From the NCBI GenBank assembly GCA_025355645.1, contig JANXZG010000116.1, positions 1-45,365 on the forward strand: a stretch of DNA of 45,365 nt. Direction: 5' to 3'. The translations under genes and the position numbers were made by a program. Each line of letters begins with the position of its first letter. The stretch's first letter is position 1. Shown in pieces: positions 1 to 10,429 of this stretch. The notes beneath the pieces are model-generated. The model ran no database searches and was not told the origin of the DNA. It was given only the letters and a program-made list of their open reading frames with translations. The stretch is from Gammaproteobacteria bacterium. GTDB lineage: Bacteria; Pseudomonadota; Gammaproteobacteria; Steroidobacterales; Steroidobacteraceae.

Positions 1-459
1 CTCGCTGACGGAAGGAAGATTCGGACACTTACTATCGTTGATATATTCACACGCGAGTGCTTGGGAATCGAAGTGGGCTTCAGTCTTCGTGCTGAACATG
101 TAGTGGCGGCGATGAATCGATTGAAGCACGACCGCGGTTTGTCGCAACGAATTACCACGGACAACGGCTCTGAGTTTGCGGGAGGCCAGATGGATCTTTG
201 GGCTTACTCGAATAACGTGAAGATGGACTTCAGCCGCCGCGGCAAGCCGACCGACAACGCATTCGTGGAATCTTTCAATGGACGCTTCCGGGAAGAGTGC
301 TTGAACGCTCACTGGTTTGAATCGATTGACGACGCTTGTGAGAAGATTGATGCTTGGAGATGGGATTATAATCAGTTTCGGCCTCACCGTTCTCTCAAGG
401 GCCTTACCCCTAGGGAATTCGCGGTGCAGCAGGCACTCGAGGAGTCGCAAACTCTCTGA
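1..459 (+). CDS. IS3-family transposase OrfB, 3' part (cut by window edge)
   Basis: This is the C-terminal part of an IS3-family transposase (OrfB, retroviral-type integrase core), which cuts and joins IS ends. The frame is open from base 1, so the N-terminus lies outside the window. The three acidic catalytic positions are visible: Asp in TIVDIFTREC, Asp in TTDNGSEF, and Glu in DNAFVESFNGRFREECLN, followed by the usual NQFRPHRSLKGLTP tail. The wording of these motifs resembles the IS407/IS2-like branch, which is a family judgement. The reading frame seen here has no lesions. Just after the stop is a 9-bp inverted repeat at 462-499. The gene faces the nuo/tRNA-fMet unit convergently and sits where rimP-nusA would be expected. 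Whether the whole element is intact cannot be told from this window. Confidence 0.9.
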   Translation, partial: LADGRKIRTLTIVDIFTRECLGIEVGFSLRAEHVVAAMNRLKHDRGLSQRITTDNGSEFAGGQMDLWAYSNNVKMDFSRRGKPTDNAFVESFNGRFREECLNAHWFESIDDACEKIDAWRWDYNQFRPHRSLKGLTPREFAVQQALEESQTL

Positions 460-461
460 CC

Positions 462-499
462 CAATGGTCCGATTTAACCAGGCCTCTCAAGGACCATTG
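462..499. repeat. Inverted repeat just after the IS3 transposase gene
   Basis: CAATGGTCC at 462-470 pairs with GGACCATTG at 491-499 across a 20-nt loop, three bases after the transposase stop codon. It may be a transcription stop or part of the IS right end. There is no following U-run, and the true IS terminus could not be recognised because the other end is outside the window. Confidence 0.4.
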
Positions 500-722
500 T
501 CCCAAAGTATCAACCGGACCGAAAATCGCCTAGCAGGTCACACCAGTCAAGAAAGACATAACGGCAGACGAGTGGAGCGGCTGGAGAAAGCACTTTAATG
601 AATGCCGCCCCTAATAACGTGGAATCCTCTGTCCAATTGACGCGGGAAGCCTACACACTGCCTACACGCCATTTTTCAGGCCAAATGGTACGCGTCATAG
701 TGATGTAACCTTTTGATTTTAT

Positions 723-799
<77 letters not shown>

Positions 800-813
800 C
801 CGGAGGAGCCCGC

Positions 814-841
814 ATTGTACCGATGATGCCCGGCAAAGCAA
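814..841 (-). promoter_or_regulatory. Sigma70-type promoter of tRNA-fMet
   Basis: On the minus strand, TTGCTT (841-836) and TACAAT (819-814) are separated by 16 bp. The start point would fall a few bases before the tRNA. The segment after the -10 box is GC-rich (GCGGGC), as is typical of stable-RNA promoters under stringent control. The promoter lies in the short gap after the nuoN stop codon, so the tRNA need not depend on nuo transcription. Confidence 0.6.
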
Positions 842-871
842 CCCCGTCGGGTAATTGCCCGGCTTAAGCTC

Positions 872-2323
872 CTATCGCAGAACCTGCGCGCATAAGGCGA
901 ACAACGCGCCCGGCACGAGTCCGAGCGCCAGCGCAATCAGTGCGTTCGCACTCAGCACTGTGCGTACTAGCATGGAGCCGCCCAGGGTGGTCGCATCGGT
1001 CGGCTCATCGAAGTACATGAGTTTCACGATGCGCAAGTAATAGTATGCGCCAATGACGGATAGCAGGACCGATACTACGGCAAGCCATGTATATCCGACC
1101 CCGAGCAGGCCTTGGATGACTGCAAACTTGGCCCAGAATCCGATGAACGGCGGTATACCCGTCAGGCTGAACATCAGGATTGCCATCATTCCGGCGAACC
1201 AGGGGCTGCGGACATTGAGACCCTTGTAGTCATTGAGCTGGTCCGCTTCAAAGCCCTGGCGCGAAAGAAGCAGGATCACCCCGAAAGCGCCGGTGGCGAC
1301 GATGACGTAAGTGATCGTGTAGAACAATGCCGCCTGGTAACCGAGGGGTGTACCGGTAAGCACTCCCATCAGGATGAACCCGACCTGTGAAATCGTTGAA
1401 TACGCGAGCATGCGCTTCAGGTTCGTCTGCGCAATCGCGACCGTGTTGCCGATCGCCATGGTCAACACCGAAAGCACAACCAGCATCTGGCTCCAGTCGG
1501 GCTGGGAGAATCCCAGGCCTTCCGTCAGCAGGCGCATGGCAAGGGCCAACGCTGCGAACTTCGGTGCAGTCCCAATGAAGAGCGTTACGCAGGTCGGCGA
1601 CCCTTCGTATACATCCGGCACCCACATGTGAAAGGGTACCGCGCCAAACTTGAACGCAATGCCAACGATCAGGAACGCGAGGCCGAAAATCACCCCCACG
1701 TTGCCACCAAGTCCGTGCTGCAACGCCATGGAAATTTGGTCCAGCTGCAGGCTGCCGGTCATCCCGTAGATAATCGACATGCCATAAAGAAGCGTCCCCG
1801 ATGCGAGGGATCCCAATACGAAGTACTTGATGGCGGACTCGGCCGCGCCGCTTGAGTCCCGATCAAAGGCGACCATCGCGTACAGGCAAAGCGACAAGAG
1901 CTCCAGCCCCAGGTACACCGTGATCAGGCTCGCAGCGGAGGCCAGCACCATGATCCCGAGCGTCGCGAACAATCCCAGTACGTAATACTCGCCTTTCAAG
2001 ATGGCCCTGCGCCGAAGGTAATCCGTGGAATAAACGAATACGACCGCCACGACGAGCAGAGCTGAAATCTTCAGCACCTGCGCCATGCGATCGAGCTCGA
2101 ACATGCCGCCGAGGGCCACGATGCGCTGCGCTACGGGTTGGGCCGCGACCAGAACCGCGGTCATCAACAGGCTCAGCACGGCTAGTGCACCCGTCCACGT
2201 CCGCTGAGTATCCGCGAGCACGAGGTCGAGCATCAGGATCGCGCAGGCCGCGACGCTGAGGAATATCTCGGGCCTTGCCAGGGCGATCCCCGCATTGAAC
2301 TCTTCGACATTGAAGGTATACAT
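872..2323 (-). CDS. nuoN: NADH-quinone oxidoreductase subunit N
   Basis: This 483-aa antiporter-like membrane subunit belongs to respiratory complex I and forms one of the three proton channels of the membrane arm. About 14 hydrophobic segments are visible. The family's conserved charged residues are present: Glu141 in VYLGLELLSLCLY (TM5) and Lys225 in GIAFKFGAVPFHMWVPD (TM7), followed by the YEGSPT loop. The KRMLAYSTISQVGF segment is the later conserved Lys-bearing region. It is the last gene of the nuo operon, starting 9 bp after nuoM. Its length matches other bacterial NuoN proteins. Confidence 0.97.
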   Translation of the reverse strand: MYTFNVEEFNAGIALARPEIFLSVAACAILMLDLVLADTQRTWTGALAVLSLLMTAVLVAAQPVAQRIVALGGMFELDRMAQVLKISALLVVAVVFVYSTDYLRRRAILKGEYYVLGLFATLGIMVLASAASLITVYLGLELLSLCLYAMVAFDRDSSGAAESAIKYFVLGSLASGTLLYGMSIIYGMTGSLQLDQISMALQHGLGGNVGVIFGLAFLIVGIAFKFGAVPFHMWVPDVYEGSPTCVTLFIGTAPKFAALALAMRLLTEGLGFSQPDWSQMLVVLSVLTMAIGNTVAIAQTNLKRMLAYSTISQVGFILMGVLTGTPLGYQAALFYTITYVIVATGAFGVILLLSRQGFEADQLNDYKGLNVRSPWFAGMMAILMFSLTGIPPFIGFWAKFAVIQGLLGVGYTWLAVVSVLLSVIGAYYYLRIVKLMYFDEPTDATTLGGSMLVRTVLSANALIALALGLVPGALFALCAQVLR

Positions 2324-2332
2324 CGATAGGCC

Positions 2333-3853
2333 CTACGGTGCGATCTTCGATGTCAGCAGCTGCTGCGCCAGGTGCTGCATGCTGGCCCGCGTCGCATCGA
2401 GCAACGGCGCTGGCCACAGGCCGACGAACAGAACCGCGATCGCCAGCGCCCCGAGCACTAGATACTCGCGTCGGTCCAGGTCCTCGAGCGCGGCCACCTT
2501 TGCATTGGCAACCGGGCCGAAAATCACGCGCTTGATGAGCCACAGTGTATACGCGGCCCCCAGCACCAAGGTCGTGGCCGCGAGGATCGCATACCAGACG
2601 TTTGCCTTGAACGCGGCCAGAATCACGAGGAATTCACCGACAAATCCGGATGTTCCGGGCAGTCCCGCATTCGCCAGGGCGAACAGCACCATAAATGCCG
2701 CAAATTTTGGCATGGTGTTCACCACCCCCCCATAGGCCGATATTTCGCGGCTATGCATCCGGTCATACATCACGCCTACGCACAGGAACATCGCGCCTGA
2801 TACGAGGCCATGGGAGATCATCTGCACCAGTGCCCCATCGAGGCCCATCTCGATGCCCGTGCTCGCGCCAGTGTTTGACATGATCCTGAATCCGATGAAC
2901 GCCCCCAGGGTCACGAATCCCATATGCGCAATCGATGAATAGGCGATGAGTTTTTTCATGTCCTGCTGCGCAAGCGCCACAAAGCCGATATAGACAACTG
3001 CAACCAGTGACAGTCCAATGATCAGCCAATCGAGCTCACGACTCGCATCTGGCGCAATCGGCAGCGATAGGCGCAAGAAGCCATACCCACCCATTTTCAG
3101 CATAATGGCCGCCAGCACGACCGAGCCGCCGGTCGGCGCCTCGACATGGGCATCAGGCAGCCAGGTGTGCACAGGCCACATGGGAACCTTGACGGCAAAG
3201 GCGCTGAAAAAGGCAAGAAATATCAGCAACTGTGCGTACATGCCGAGCGGTGCGCGCTGGAAAGCAAGCAGATCGTAGCTGCCGGTCTGCAGGTGCAGGT
3301 AGATCAGCGCAACCAGCATCAGCAGCGAGCCGATCAGCGTGTACAGAAAGAACTTGATGGAGGCGTACACGCGGCGCTGGCCGCCCCAGACACCGATGAT
3401 CAAGAACATCGGTATCAGCATGACCTCCCAGAACACGTAGAACAGCACGGCATCAAGCGATGCGAATACGCCGATCATTGCCCCTTCTAAGATCAAGAAT
3501 GCCGCAAAATACTGCGACACCCGCTTCCCGACGCTGCCCCACCCAGCGATCACGACCAGCACTGTCGTGAAGGTCGTCAGCAGGATCAGCGGCATGGAGA
3601 TGCCATCGATCCCCACATGAAACTGCGCATCGACAGTCGGAATCCAGGCGGAGTTTTCCAGGAACTGCATGGCGGCGGTCGTATCGCTGAACCGCTGATA
3701 CAACGGCACGCATAACAGCATTGTCACGAACGAGACCAGCAGTGAAGCCCAGCGGGCGGCGCGCGCACGCAAATTTCCGAGCGCCAGCACGGCAAGACCA
3801 CCGAAAATCGGCACCCAGATCAGTAGCGACAGCAGGTGGTCTCGAAAAATCAT
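2333..3853 (-). CDS. nuoM: NADH-quinone oxidoreductase subunit M
   Basis: This is the 506-aa antiporter-like subunit M of complex I, with about 14 transmembrane helices. Conserved channel residues are Glu143 (LFYVFWEVMLIPMF) and Lys222 (FAVKVPMWPVHTWLPD), followed by AHVEAPTGGS. The reading frame is open further upstream, but the start at 3853 (MIFRDHLLSLL) is chosen because its ATG overlaps the nuoL stop as ATGA and the N-terminus then matches the family. It is translationally coupled to nuoL and followed after 9 bp by nuoN. Confidence 0.97.
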   Translation of the reverse strand: MIFRDHLLSLLIWVPIFGGLAVLALGNLRARAARWASLLVSFVTMLLCVPLYQRFSDTTAAMQFLENSAWIPTVDAQFHVGIDGISMPLILLTTFTTVLVVIAGWGSVGKRVSQYFAAFLILEGAMIGVFASLDAVLFYVFWEVMLIPMFLIIGVWGGQRRVYASIKFFLYTLIGSLLMLVALIYLHLQTGSYDLLAFQRAPLGMYAQLLIFLAFFSAFAVKVPMWPVHTWLPDAHVEAPTGGSVVLAAIMLKMGGYGFLRLSLPIAPDASRELDWLIIGLSLVAVVYIGFVALAQQDMKKLIAYSSIAHMGFVTLGAFIGFRIMSNTGASTGIEMGLDGALVQMISHGLVSGAMFLCVGVMYDRMHSREISAYGGVVNTMPKFAAFMVLFALANAGLPGTSGFVGEFLVILAAFKANVWYAILAATTLVLGAAYTLWLIKRVIFGPVANAKVAALEDLDRREYLVLGALAIAVLFVGLWPAPLLDATRASMQHLAQQLLTSKIAP

Positions 3854-5805
3854 GAGCGCCACATGATCCACATCAGCAGTGAGGCGAGTCCGAGGATCAT
3901 CGCGAACGCGTAATGATACAGGTAGCCGGATTGGGCATAGCGGAACACCGCGGAAATCCACCCGATTACCCTGGCGCTGCCGTTAACCATGACCCCGTCG
4001 ATGAGCGCCTGGTCGCCGCCCTTCCACAGCGCCCCGCCGAGCTTGCGCGCACCAGCTGCAAGGATGTTTTCGTTGAACCAATCGAAGCCATATTTATCGA
4101 CGAGTATTCGGTGCAACCAGCTGAACTTGCGCTCGGCTGCATCGGCCAGTTCCGGCCGCCTCAGGAAAAAGACATACGCGGTTGCAACACCCGCCGCGGC
4201 CAGCCAGATTGGCGGTGCCGCAAACGCGTGCGCAAGGAATGCACCGGGCGATCCGAACTCTTCGCCGACAGCGCGCAGCACATCATGCGACGGTAGAACC
4301 TTGATCGCGCCGCCAAAGTAATCGCCAAAAAGCATCGGCCTGATGGTGAACCAGCCAATCAGGGCAGATGGGATAGCCAACAGCACGAGCGGCAGGGTAA
4401 TTACCCAGGGGCTTTCGTGCAGGTGCTCCGCGGTATGGTGGTCCATACGACCTTTGCCGTGGAAGGTCATAAAGAACATTCGAAAGGTATAGAGCGCCGT
4501 TATAAAGACGCCGATCAGCACGCAGGCATACGCGTAATCCGCCCCTGGCAGGCGCGATTCGCGCACCGCATCGATCAATGCATCCTTGGAAAAGAAGCCC
4601 GATGAGCCCGGAAACCCGATCAGCGCGAGCGCACCGATGAGGCAGGTCCAGTAGGTGATGGGCAGGTAACGCTTGAGGCCGCCCATCTTGCGCATGTCCT
4701 GCTCGTGATGCATCGCCTCGATCACGGACCCGGCGGCAAGGAATAGCAGCGCCTTGAAGAAGGCATGGGTCATCAGGTGGAAAATCCCCGCACTGTAGGC
4801 CGAGGCCCCCAATGCTACTGTCATGTATCCAAGCTGGGACAGCGTCGAATATGCCACCACCCGCTTGATGTCGTTGTTGACGACGCCGAGCAGGCCCATG
4901 AAAAATGCCGTGCTCGCACCGATGATGAGCACTGTCGACAGGGCGGTTTCGGAAAGCTCAAAGAGCGGTGACATGCGGGCCACCATGAATATACCCGCCG
5001 TAACCATCGTTGCCGCGTGGATTAGCGCCGAGATGGGCGTCGGACCTTCCATCGAGTCCGGCAGCCAAACGTGCAGTGGCATCTGCGCGGACTTGCCCAT
5101 CGCGCCGATGAAGAGGCAAATGCAGGTGAATGTCATCGCCGACCAGACGACGCCGCTGCTGATGTGCAGCTGCGCCGCCGCGATCTTGTCTGCGTTCGCA
5201 AATACGGTCGTGTAATCCAGAGAGCCGGTGTAATAAAGCACGGCAGCAATGCCCAGCACAAAGCCAAAATCCCCCACGCGGTTGGCAATGAATGCCTTCA
5301 GGCTTGCGAATATCGCAGTCGGGCGCGTATACCAGAAACCGATCAAGAGGTAGGAGACCACCCCGACGGCCTCCCAGCCGAAAAACAACTGCATGAAATT
5401 GTTCGACATCACCAGCATCAGCATCGAGAAGGTGAACAGGGAGATGTAGCAGAAGAAGCGTTGGTAACCGGGGTCCTCGCGCATGTAGCCGACAGTGTAG
5501 ATATGCACCATCAACGAGACGAACGTGACCACTCCCATCATCAGCGCTGACAGTCGATCAATCAGGAAACCGACCTGCATGCTGAGGCCATCGCTGATGA
5601 GCCAGGTGTAAATCGCGCCGTTGTAGTTGCCCATGCCATCGAGCAGCATTTTCTTCAGCACATACAGCGACAGCGCGCAGGACAACCCCACGCCCGCAAT
5701 CGTGACCGTATGCGCCCCAATGCGCCCGACCGTGCGCCCGCCGAGCCCAGCAATCATCGCCGCAAGCAGCGGCGCCAGAACAATCGTGAGGTAAATCCCT
5801 TGCAT
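3850..5805 (-). CDS. nuoL: NADH-quinone oxidoreductase subunit L
   Basis: This is the largest antiporter-like subunit of complex I (651 aa), at the distal end of the membrane arm. It has the 14-helix antiporter fold plus the C-terminal extension that forms the long lateral helix. Key residues are Glu145 (FFGWEAVGVVSYLLIGFWY) and Lys238 (GAMGKSAQMPLHVWLPD), then SMEGPTPISALIHAATMV. It begins 19 bp after nuoK and ends in an ATGA overlap with nuoM. No lesions are visible. Confidence 0.97.
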   Translation of the reverse strand: MQGIYLTIVLAPLLAAMIAGLGGRTVGRIGAHTVTIAGVGLSCALSLYVLKKMLLDGMGNYNGAIYTWLISDGLSMQVGFLIDRLSALMMGVVTFVSLMVHIYTVGYMREDPGYQRFFCYISLFTFSMLMLVMSNNFMQLFFGWEAVGVVSYLLIGFWYTRPTAIFASLKAFIANRVGDFGFVLGIAAVLYYTGSLDYTTVFANADKIAAAQLHISSGVVWSAMTFTCICLFIGAMGKSAQMPLHVWLPDSMEGPTPISALIHAATMVTAGIFMVARMSPLFELSETALSTVLIIGASTAFFMGLLGVVNNDIKRVVAYSTLSQLGYMTVALGASAYSAGIFHLMTHAFFKALLFLAAGSVIEAMHHEQDMRKMGGLKRYLPITYWTCLIGALALIGFPGSSGFFSKDALIDAVRESRLPGADYAYACVLIGVFITALYTFRMFFMTFHGKGRMDHHTAEHLHESPWVITLPLVLLAIPSALIGWFTIRPMLFGDYFGGAIKVLPSHDVLRAVGEEFGSPGAFLAHAFAAPPIWLAAAGVATAYVFFLRRPELADAAERKFSWLHRILVDKYGFDWFNENILAAGARKLGGALWKGGDQALIDGVMVNGSARVIGWISAVFRYAQSGYLYHYAFAMILGLASLLMWIMWRS

Positions 5806-5824
5806 GTTATTGGCTTCTCTGCCC

Positions 5825-6130
5825 TCAGCCCTTCAGCGTATCCAGGTCTTCGACGTTAATGCTGCGCCGCTCGCGGAACAGCACTACGAGTATCGCCAGG
5901 CCAATCGCCGCTTCGGCAGCGGCCACGGTCAGGATGAAAAATACGAATATCTGCCCGTTGATGTCGCCGAGAAAGCGCGAAAAGGCAATAAAATTGAAAT
6001 TGACTGCGAGAAGCATCAGTTCGATGCACATCAGCAAAATGATGATGTTCTTGCGGTTAAGGAATATCCCGGCAACCGCAATCGCAAAGAGGACCCCCGA
6101 CAGCGTCAGTACGTGCGTCAGCGTGATCAC
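5825..6130 (-). CDS. nuoK: NADH-quinone oxidoreductase subunit K
   Basis: This 101-aa subunit of the complex I membrane arm has three transmembrane helices, is related to MrpC, and contributes to the fourth proton pathway. The conserved membrane glutamates are visible in [18 protein letters not shown] and [15 protein letters not shown]. Its start overlaps the end of nuoJ by 4 bp (ATGA), indicating translational coupling, and its length is typical for NuoK. Confidence 0.97.
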   Translation of the reverse strand: MITLTHVLTLSGVLFAIAVAGIFLNRKNIIILLMCIELMLLAVNFNFIAFSRFLGDINGQIFVFFILTVAAAEAAIGLAILVVLFRERRSINVEDLDTLKG

Positions 6131-6729
6131 GGGCCCTTCTCCGTGTCCATCTTGACCAACCGCACCCGATCCCGCGCCCGCACTGCCACCTGCTGGGCGA
6201 TGTTCTGCAGCTTGCCACCGCTACGCCGCCGTAAAGTCAGCACGATCGCGGCGATGGAAGCCACCAGCAGGATAATCGCCGCAACCTGCGCCGGATACGC
6301 ATAACGCGTGAACAGCGCCGTGCCGAGTGTCCGGGTATTCGAGTAGCCCAGCGGAAGCGGCGGCGCGTCATGCAGCGTGATGCCGCCGAGGTGCTGTAAA
6401 ACGATCACGTTCAGCATCGCGAACACGACGAACCCCGCTACTGCGGCCGCAACCGGCCAGTAGCCGGCAATCCCCTTGCGAAATTCCTCGATATTGATAT
6501 CGAGCATCATCACGACGAACAGGAACAGCACCATGACCGCCCCCACATACACGAGCACCAGCACAATCGCGAGGAACTCCGCATCAAGCAGCAGCCAGAT
6601 GATGGCGCTGTTAAAGAATGCGAGCACCAGCAACAGCGCCGAATGCACCGGATTGCGCGCGAGGATCACGCCGAATGCGGAGCCCACGACTACCGCTGCA
6701 AACACAAAAAATAATATCGTCGGGAACAT
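6127..6729 (-). CDS. nuoJ: NADH-quinone oxidoreductase subunit J
   Basis: This 200-aa membrane subunit has five predicted hydrophobic helices and is part of the hinge between the quinone site and the proton channels. The conserved third helix contains [20 protein letters not shown], typical of the family. A soluble basic tail with an [12 protein letters not shown] segment follows the last helix. The gene starts immediately after the nuoI stop and overlaps nuoK by 4 bp. Confidence 0.96.
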   Translation of the reverse strand: MFPTILFFVFAAVVVGSAFGVILARNPVHSALLLVLAFFNSAIIWLLLDAEFLAIVLVLVYVGAVMVLFLFVVMMLDINIEEFRKGIAGYWPVAAAVAGFVVFAMLNVIVLQHLGGITLHDAPPLPLGYSNTRTLGTALFTRYAYPAQVAAIILLVASIAAIVLTLRRRSGGKLQNIAQQVAVRARDRVRLVKMDTEKGP

Positions 6730-7218
6730 CTAGCGATACCTTGCGTCAGCTGACTTGTCAGCCGCGATCATGGCCTCGAAACGATCGCCGACCGCAAGCA
6801 GCTTGTCCTTGGTCATGATGTTTTCGCCGCGGTTCTCCATGTGGTATTCGTGCAACCGGGTCTCCACAATGGCATCCACCGGACAGGCCTCTTCGCAGAA
6901 CCCGCAGTAGATGCACTTAAACAGGTCTATGTCGTAGCGCGTCGTTCGGCGCGTGCCGTTGTCGGCGACGTCCGACTCGATGGTGATCGCGAGCGCCGGG
7001 CACACCGCCTCGCACAGTTTGCAGGCGATACAGCGTTCCTCGCCATTCGGATAACGGCGCAGCGCGTGCAAGCCACGGAATCGCGCGCTCTGCGGAGTCT
7101 TTTCCTCCGGATAATTGATCGTCATCTTGGTCCGGAACATGTTCTTCAGCGTGACCCACAGACCTTGAAGAAGCTCGATCAGAAGGAAAGTCTTCAGAAA
7201 GTTGCGTATGCCTTGCAT
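6730..7218 (-). CDS. nuoI: NADH-quinone oxidoreductase subunit I (2x 4Fe-4S)
   Basis: This 162-aa ferredoxin-like subunit carries clusters N6a and N6b between NuoG and NuoB. The two motifs [12 protein letters not shown] and [12 protein letters not shown] supply eight cysteines. An amphipathic N-terminal helix ([19 protein letters not shown]) anchors it to the membrane arm. The frame is open upstream, but the start at 7218 is preferred because the ATG shares one base with the nuoH stop (TGATG) and gives the standard family length. Confidence 0.97.
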   Translation of the reverse strand: MQGIRNFLKTFLLIELLQGLWVTLKNMFRTKMTINYPEEKTPQSARFRGLHALRRYPNGEERCIACKLCEAVCPALAITIESDVADNGTRRTTRYDIDLFKCIYCGFCEEACPVDAIVETRLHEYHMENRGENIMTKDKLLAVGDRFEAMIAADKSADARYR

Positions 7219-8297
7219 CACGGATGCCCCCGCCACGGACCGACTTGAAAATAGATCATCAACCCTTCGGCCAACAGCCACACCAGCGTCACCGGAATCA
7301 ACGCCTTCCAGCCGAGCCGCATGATCTGGTCGTAACGGTAACGGGGAAAAGTCGCGCGCAGCCAGAGGAACGTGAACATCGGAAAAAGGGTCTTCAGGCC
7401 GAACCAGAAAAAGCCGGGCGCCGCGAGCAGGTTCGTCTCCGGCAGCCAGCCATCGAAGGGCGATAACCAGCCGCCAAAGAAGAAAATCACGGTCAGCGCC
7501 GAGATCAGGATCATGTTGACGTATTCGGCGATGAAGAACAGTGCGAACGCCATGCCGGAGTAATCGACATGGAAGCCTGCGACGATTTCCGATTCTCCCT
7601 CAGCCACGTCGAACGGGGCGCGATTGGTCTCGGCAACCCCCGATATGAAGTACACCAACAGCAGCGGGAACAGCCAGAACCAGTTCCAGGCGAGGCCACG
7701 GCCATGCTGCGCATCGATGATCGCGCCGAGGTTCAGGCTCCCCGAGGCCATCAGTACGCCGACCATCGCAAATCCCATGGCAATTTCATAGGCAACAATC
7801 TGCGCAGCAGAGCGCATCGCACCAAGAAAGGCGTACTTGGAATTCGCCGCCCAGCCGGCCAGAATGATTCCGTACACGCCCATCGAGGTCAGCGCAAGCA
7901 CGTACAGTAGTCCGGCGTCGATGTTCGCGAAAGTTCGCTCGGGCGCAAAAGGGATCACCGCCCAAATCGCGAGCGCCGGGACCATTGACAGGAACGGCGC
8001 GAGCCGGAATAAAAACTTGTTCGAGTCCGCGGGAATCAGGATTTCCTTGAACAGCAGCTTAACCACGTCGGCGAACGGCTGCGCGAGCCCCGGAATCAGC
8101 AGCCCCGGGACGCGGTTGGGCCCACGTCGAAGCTGCATCCAGCCGATCACCTTGCGTTCGGCCAGCGTGTAGAAGGCCATCGTGATGATGATGCAGAGCA
8201 TGACCATGACGATCTGCACGGCGGTCAGCAGCGGGCCACTCCAGTAAGAAGTTATTTGTCCGCTAAGCCAGCCCCGAATTGCGTCCCACTGCCACAT
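7218..8297 (-). CDS. nuoH: NADH-quinone oxidoreductase subunit H
   Basis: This 359-aa membrane subunit forms the quinone chamber and contacts the peripheral arm. About eight helices are visible. Conserved cytoplasmic loops include [21 protein letters not shown], with the KLLFKE stretch, and the acidic loop [19 protein letters not shown], which links quinone reduction to proton transfer. The gene starts 2 bp after the nuoG stop and is coupled to nuoI by TGATG. Confidence 0.97.
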   Translation of the reverse strand: MWQWDAIRGWLSGQITSYWSGPLLTAVQIVMVMLCIIITMAFYTLAERKVIGWMQLRRGPNRVPGLLIPGLAQPFADVVKLLFKEILIPADSNKFLFRLAPFLSMVPALAIWAVIPFAPERTFANIDAGLLYVLALTSMGVYGIILAGWAANSKYAFLGAMRSAAQIVAYEIAMGFAMVGVLMASGSLNLGAIIDAQHGRGLAWNWFWLFPLLLVYFISGVAETNRAPFDVAEGESEIVAGFHVDYSGMAFALFFIAEYVNMILISALTVIFFFGGWLSPFDGWLPETNLLAAPGFFWFGLKTLFPMFTFLWLRATFPRYRYDQIMRLGWKALIPVTLVWLLAEGLMIYFQVGPWRGHP

Positions 8298-8299
8298 GC

Positions 8300-10420
8300 T
8301 CAGATCACCGTACGGGCCATCTGCCCGTCCCGGGTTTTCATGAGCGCATCGGACCCGCGCACAAGCACATCAACCTGGTAGATCGGCAAGTCCAACCAGC
8401 TGCCCGACGGCGAGGGAGCCGTGGGTGGCGCACCTGCCATCGCAGCGCGCACCTCGTCCGGGGCAAGCGTCGCGCAGGCCGCCTTCAGTTCGTCACGAAC
8501 CTCTTCGCTGCTGACATACTCAAAGCCGGGCTGGTTCAGCAGATTGCCGAGGACCCGCAACACTTTCCAGCCCGGCCGGCTCTCCCCTGCTGCCTTGACC
8601 GCCGCGCCCCAGCTTTGCCAGCGGCCCTCGATGTTGACGAATGTCCCGGACGTCTCGGCAAACGTGCCGATCGGCAGTACCACATGCGCCAGGGACCTCA
8701 GGGACTTGGGTAGATGGGTTGTGATTGCGACCACGAGACCGGCGTTCCCAAGCGCGGCGCCGCCAGAGGCCAGATCGAGCGCGGGGTCGATGCCGCCAAA
8801 CAGCAGGTAGGACTTCAGGGACGATGCCAGCATCGCGCCCGCATTCAGTCCGGTCTGCGCGCTCTTGACGCCTCCGGCCAGCCGGTGCGGCACGGCCCCG
8901 GCGAGGTACGCGCCGGCAGCATTCGCGCCTTCCGTGATGAACCCCAGGCTCGCACCAGCCGCCTGCGCAAGCTTCGCGGCGAGCGCCCTGATCTGCGAAT
9001 AGGCGGGATGGCGTTGCGCGAGCGTGCCCAAGATAACTGCGCGGCGCCCGCCATTGTTAAGGGCCGCCAGAAGCGCCCGTTGTTCCTCGCCCGCGGGCGC
9101 CTGCACGAGTCGCTCGAGCTGTCCCAATAGATCGCTGCCGGTGACGCCGTAGGCGGCGACTGGAAACAGATATTCGAAGCGGCCGGGATTCAGGAACGCG
9201 ATCTTTGCGCCGCCATGGATCGCGGCTTTTCGTACCCGGTGCGCAAGCAACGGCATTTCCTGGCGCAGGTTCGAGCCAATGAACAGCACGCCCTGAAGTT
9301 GCTCAACCTCGGCGATGGACAGGCCGAGCCCGGGGTAGTTGCCTTCCTGTTCCTGGGACCTGAAATCAATCTGGCGCAGGCGATGATCAATATTCTGGCT
9401 GCCAAGTCCGCGTGCAATCCTCGCCAGAAGGTATAGCTCCTCGGCAGTGGCCGAGGGTGCTGCGAGGAATCCGGCCGCATTGGCGCCATGCGCTGCCACC
9501 GCGCTTGTCAATCCCTGCGCTGCCGCGGCAAGCGCTATTTCCCAATCGACCGCCTTCAGCTCGCCATCGACGCGTAGCATCGGCTGCGTGACTCGCTCGG
9601 TCGAATACATGCCCTCGAAGCCGAAGCGGTCGCGATCCGTGATCCAGGTCTCGTTGATTGCCTCGTTCTCGCGCGGTACGATGCGCATGACGCGGCCCCG
9701 CAGCACGTGCGCGAAAATATTCGTGCCGAAGCCGTCATGTGGCGCGATCAGCGCCTGTTGCGACATTTCCCAGGCGCGCGCGTGAAAGCGGAACGGCTTG
9801 TTGTTGAGTGCCCCAACGGGACACAGATCGATGATGTTCGCGGATAACTCGTGATCGATGCTGTGCTCGATGTAGGACGTAATTTCCATGTCTTCGCCGC
9901 GACCGGTCGTGCCGAGCTGCGGATAGCCCTGGATTTCTTGGCCAAAGCGCACGCAACGCGTGCAATGTATGCAGCGCGTCATGTCGGTGGAAATCAGCGG
10001 CCCAAGGTTCTTGTCCTTGACCGAGCGCTTGCGCTCGGTGAAGCGCGATAGGTCCCGTCCATATCCCACCGCCAGGTCCTGTAACTCGCACTCTCCACCC
10101 TGATCGCAGATCGGGCAATCGAGCGGATGGTTGATCAGCAGGAATTCCATCGTGGCTTTTTGCGCCCCAATGGCCTTGGGGGACTTCGTGAAGACCTTCA
10201 TGCCCTCGGCCACGGGCGTCGCGCACGCCGGGAGCGGCTTCGGCGCCTTCTCGACCTCCACCAGGCACATGCGGCAGTTCGCCGCGACGGTCAGCTTGGC
10301 GTGGTAGCAGAATCGCGGTATGTAGATGTCGGCAGGATCCGTCACCTGCATGATCATCTGGCCCTTGCGCGCCTTGAGCGGGATCCCGTTGACTTCGATG
10401 TTGACCAGCTGTTCGCTCAT
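8300..10420 (-). CDS. nuoG: NADH-quinone oxidoreductase subunit G
   Basis: This is the large iron-sulfur subunit of the peripheral arm (706 aa). The N-terminal 2Fe-2S domain shows [19 protein letters not shown] and a fourth Cys in ACATPV. The His-Cys motif [14 protein letters not shown] and the pair CIHCTRC...LCPVGAL hold the 4Fe-4S clusters N5 and N4. The rest is the molybdopterin-oxidoreductase-like fold without an obvious active site. At 706 aa it is shorter than the E. coli protein (about 900 aa) and like those of alpha-, beta- and xanthomonad-type complexes. Two adjacent ATG codons (10423 and 10420) are possible; the second has better spacing from AGGA. Confidence 0.96.
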   Translation of the reverse strand: MSEQLVNIEVNGIPLKARKGQMIMQVTDPADIYIPRFCYHAKLTVAANCRMCLVEVEKAPKPLPACATPVAEGMKVFTKSPKAIGAQKATMEFLLINHPLDCPICDQGGECELQDLAVGYGRDLSRFTERKRSVKDKNLGPLISTDMTRCIHCTRCVRFGQEIQGYPQLGTTGRGEDMEITSYIEHSIDHELSANIIDLCPVGALNNKPFRFHARAWEMSQQALIAPHDGFGTNIFAHVLRGRVMRIVPRENEAINETWITDRDRFGFEGMYSTERVTQPMLRVDGELKAVDWEIALAAAAQGLTSAVAAHGANAAGFLAAPSATAEELYLLARIARGLGSQNIDHRLRQIDFRSQEQEGNYPGLGLSIAEVEQLQGVLFIGSNLRQEMPLLAHRVRKAAIHGGAKIAFLNPGRFEYLFPVAAYGVTGSDLLGQLERLVQAPAGEEQRALLAALNNGGRRAVILGTLAQRHPAYSQIRALAAKLAQAAGASLGFITEGANAAGAYLAGAVPHRLAGGVKSAQTGLNAGAMLASSLKSYLLFGGIDPALDLASGGAALGNAGLVVAITTHLPKSLRSLAHVVLPIGTFAETSGTFVNIEGRWQSWGAAVKAAGESRPGWKVLRVLGNLLNQPGFEYVSSEEVRDELKAACATLAPDEVRAAMAGAPPTAPSPSGSWLDLPIYQVDVLVRGSDALMKTRDGQMARTVI

Positions 10421-10429
10421 CATGCTGTC

